Below are positions 62,913 to 64,000 of a stretch of DNA of 64,000 nucleotides, one piece after another. The first letter of the stretch is position 1, and each line of letters starts with the position of its first letter. The notes beneath the pieces were generated by a model. It saw only the letters and a program-made list of their open reading frames with translations. It had not been told where the DNA came from and ran no database searches. Origin of the DNA: Nostoc sp. TCL26-01 (lineage in GTDB: Bacteria; Cyanobacteriota; Cyanobacteriia; Cyanobacteriales; Nostocaceae); contig NZ_CP040297.1 in NCBI RefSeq assembly GCF_013393945.1, forward strand, positions 4,806,001 to 4,870,000, given 5' to 3'. The translations under genes and the position numbers were made by a program.

Positions 62913-63470
62913 ATGAGCGTTATGAGTATTGAAAAAATTGTAAAGCAAGCTCTCCAGGATGGTTATCTTACACCAGCAATGGAAGCAGAAGTCGGACGTA
63001 TTTGTGATAACGCATCAGAACTCTCCATCGAAGAGTACATGGCGCTAGATCAGTTAATGGGAGCATTATTGACTGGTGAAGTAGTAGCTGTTCCTCGCAA
63101 ACAGTTTATTAATGTCATGGAAGAGTTAGTATTAACTGAGGCGATCGCTCGTGTAGCAGAAATTGAAGCAACTAGTGAGAGTTCCATCGATGTTGGGGAT
63201 ATCGCCGCCTATGCCCTCAACCGTCTTCCACCCCTATACGCCACCACAGAAGAAGGTGCAAACTACCAGCGCCAACGGGCCAAAGCAGAACTTCAAGAAT
63301 TTATCACCAAAGAGGTAACAGAGGCAATTAACCGCAACCTCGACCAGCCCAACGACAACAGGACACCATTTGTCACCAAAACCACTGGTAACGAAGTGTT
63401 ACGTCAAGTCAGCAGCTTATTACAAGTCTACGCTCCCAGCTTTGAGCAAAAATCTGCTGATGAAGGGTAA
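62913..63470 (+). CDS. ComFB-like protein
   Basis: About 185 residues. The centre (MEELVLTEAIARVAEI...VGDIAAYALNRLPPLYATTEEG) is the ComFB pattern; ComFB proteins in cyanobacteria have been reported as cyclic-dinucleotide receptors (CdgR in Anabaena, affecting cell size). Before it lies an N-terminal helical part MSIEKIVKQALQDGYLTPAMEAEVGRICDN like two-domain members. Start is either ATG at 62913 or 62922. Gap of about 110 bases after M23, same strand. Confidence 0.83.
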   Translation: MSVMSIEKIVKQALQDGYLTPAMEAEVGRICDNASELSIEEYMALDQLMGALLTGEVVAVPRKQFINVMEELVLTEAIARVAEIEATSESSIDVGDIAAYALNRLPPLYATTEEGANYQRQRAKAELQEFITKEVTEAINRNLDQPNDNRTPFVTKTTGNEVLRQVSSLLQVYAPSFEQKSADEG

Positions 63471-63474
63471 TGGG

Positions 63475-63592
63475 GAGTGGTGAGGGAGTGAGGGAGTGAG
63501 GGAGTGGGGGAGTGCTGAGTGCTGAGTGCTGAGTGCTGAGTTTTGACCAATGACTAATGACTATTGACTAATGACTAATGACTAATTCTGCA
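63475..63592. repeat. Compound tandem repeat block over the end of the transpeptidase gene
   Basis: GAGTGAGG units, GAGTGCT units and TGACTAA heptamers follow in order. The heptamers run into the TAG stop of the transpeptidase gene (63582-63584). Confidence 0.75.
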
Positions 63593-64000
63593 CTACCACA
63601 GATGTACCTACCTCTACTTGGTCATACAATAACCGGACATCCGCATTACGCATCCGCAAGCAGCCGTGAGAAATAGCTGTGCCGAGTAGGTGTGTTTCTG
63701 GTGTACCGTGAAAGCCAATTTCATTGCGTCCATCAGACCAAAACCCAATCCATCGTTCACCCAAGGGACTATCAGTCCCAGAGGGAAACACTTTGCCTGT
63801 GATGGGGTGTCGCCAGATGGGATCGTGCTGCATATCTTTGACTTTAAAAGTACCTGTAGGCGTTTCCCAACCCTTCTTACCTATAGCAATTGGGTAACTA
63901 GCTATCACTACATCCCCTGAATAAACATAAGTCCGGCGATCGCTTAAATCAACTACCACCTCTTTTTTCCCATTGCTCAATTTACTCGGTGATGGTTTTG
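63582..64000 (-). CDS. L,D-transpeptidase (YkuD), N-terminus outside the window
   Basis: The visible C-terminal 139 or so residues are a YkuD domain: VDLSDRRTYVYSGDVVIASYPIAIGKKGWETPTG, GTDSPLGERWIGFW, IGFHGT and the catalytic HGCLRMRN cysteine/histidine. It cross-links peptidoglycan or attaches proteins to it. The frame stays open to the window edge (…KPSPSKLSNGKK), so a TTG at 63980 is not the true start; a signal peptide should lie beyond 64000. Its stop is inside a tandem repeat. Confidence 0.93.
   Translation of the reverse strand, partial: KPSPSKLSNGKKEVVVDLSDRRTYVYSGDVVIASYPIAIGKKGWETPTGTFKVKDMQHDPIWRHPITGKVFPSGTDSPLGERWIGFWSDGRNEIGFHGTPETHLLGTAISHGCLRMRNADVRLLYDQVEVGTSVVVQN

Overview
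The window looks like chromosome of a filamentous, probably heterocyst-forming cyanobacterium of the Nostoc/Anabaena group. Reasons: a complete allophycocyanin locus (apcE, apcA, apcB, apcC) with a four-repeat core-membrane linker; a phylloquinone pathway; many copies of the HIP1 octamer GCGATCGC (e.g. 1544-1551, 2521-2528); low-GC intergenic DNA full of heptameric short tandem repeats (STRR) and small palindromic elements; and families abundant in these organisms (Uma2, XisH/XisI, NB-ARC/WD40, PT-rich Ser/Thr kinases). No rRNA, phage, integrase, transposase gene or CRISPR array was seen. One tRNA gene (Leu, anticodon TAG) is present.

Layout. 1-4.1 kb: the end of a membrane protein, a PIN-toxin pair, a possible second PIN remnant, a Uma2 nuclease, a ComB-like phosphatase and small proteins. 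4.5-9.9 kb: phycobilisome core genes closed by a strong terminator. 9.9-13.5 kb: SirB1-like protein, SRPBCC protein, TM-helix-repeat channel. 13.5-17.8 kb: three same-strand genes (BrxC/BrxD-type ATPase, membrane coiled-coil protein with a TerB-C-like end, DUF815 ATPase). 17.9-22.3 kb: TMEM14 protein, then a kinase-like plus HopA1-like pair resembling peptide dehydration machinery, then a hotdog thioesterase. 22.4-28.4 kb: ParDE toxin-antitoxin and menE, menC, menA facing menF. The thioesterase fits the DHNA-CoA hydrolase step, so five phylloquinone steps lie within about 6.5 kb; menD, menB and menH are not seen here.

28.4-36 kb: glycogen synthase, a B12-binding radical SAM protein and a 1205-residue NB-ARC protein with 14 WD40 repeats. 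36-39 kb: small membrane proteins, a Uma2 gene bracketed by 57-bp direct repeats, xisI and a frameshifted xisH. 39-49.3 kb: tRNA-Leu, alanine racemase, HNH nuclease, DHH phosphoesterase, dethiobiotin synthase, Ser/Thr kinase, PRPP synthetase, HD hydrolase. 49.6-64 kb: a predicted outer-membrane protein divergent from a FecR-domain protein with a 12-residue tandem repeat, an MscS channel, carotenoid oxygenase, S66 carboxypeptidase, ferritin-like protein, MASE1 hybrid histidine kinase, M23 peptidase, ComFB-like protein and a partial L,D-transpeptidase.

Most worth a second look: the kinase/HopA1 pair with no modifying-enzyme or obvious precursor neighbours; the three-gene ATPase cluster; and the small-repeat ecology. 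Tandem repeats have entered reading frames (menE, menC) and gene ends, one MITE-like element is bounded by 9-bp direct repeats, and two other loci share the ends and internal palindrome of one element family.
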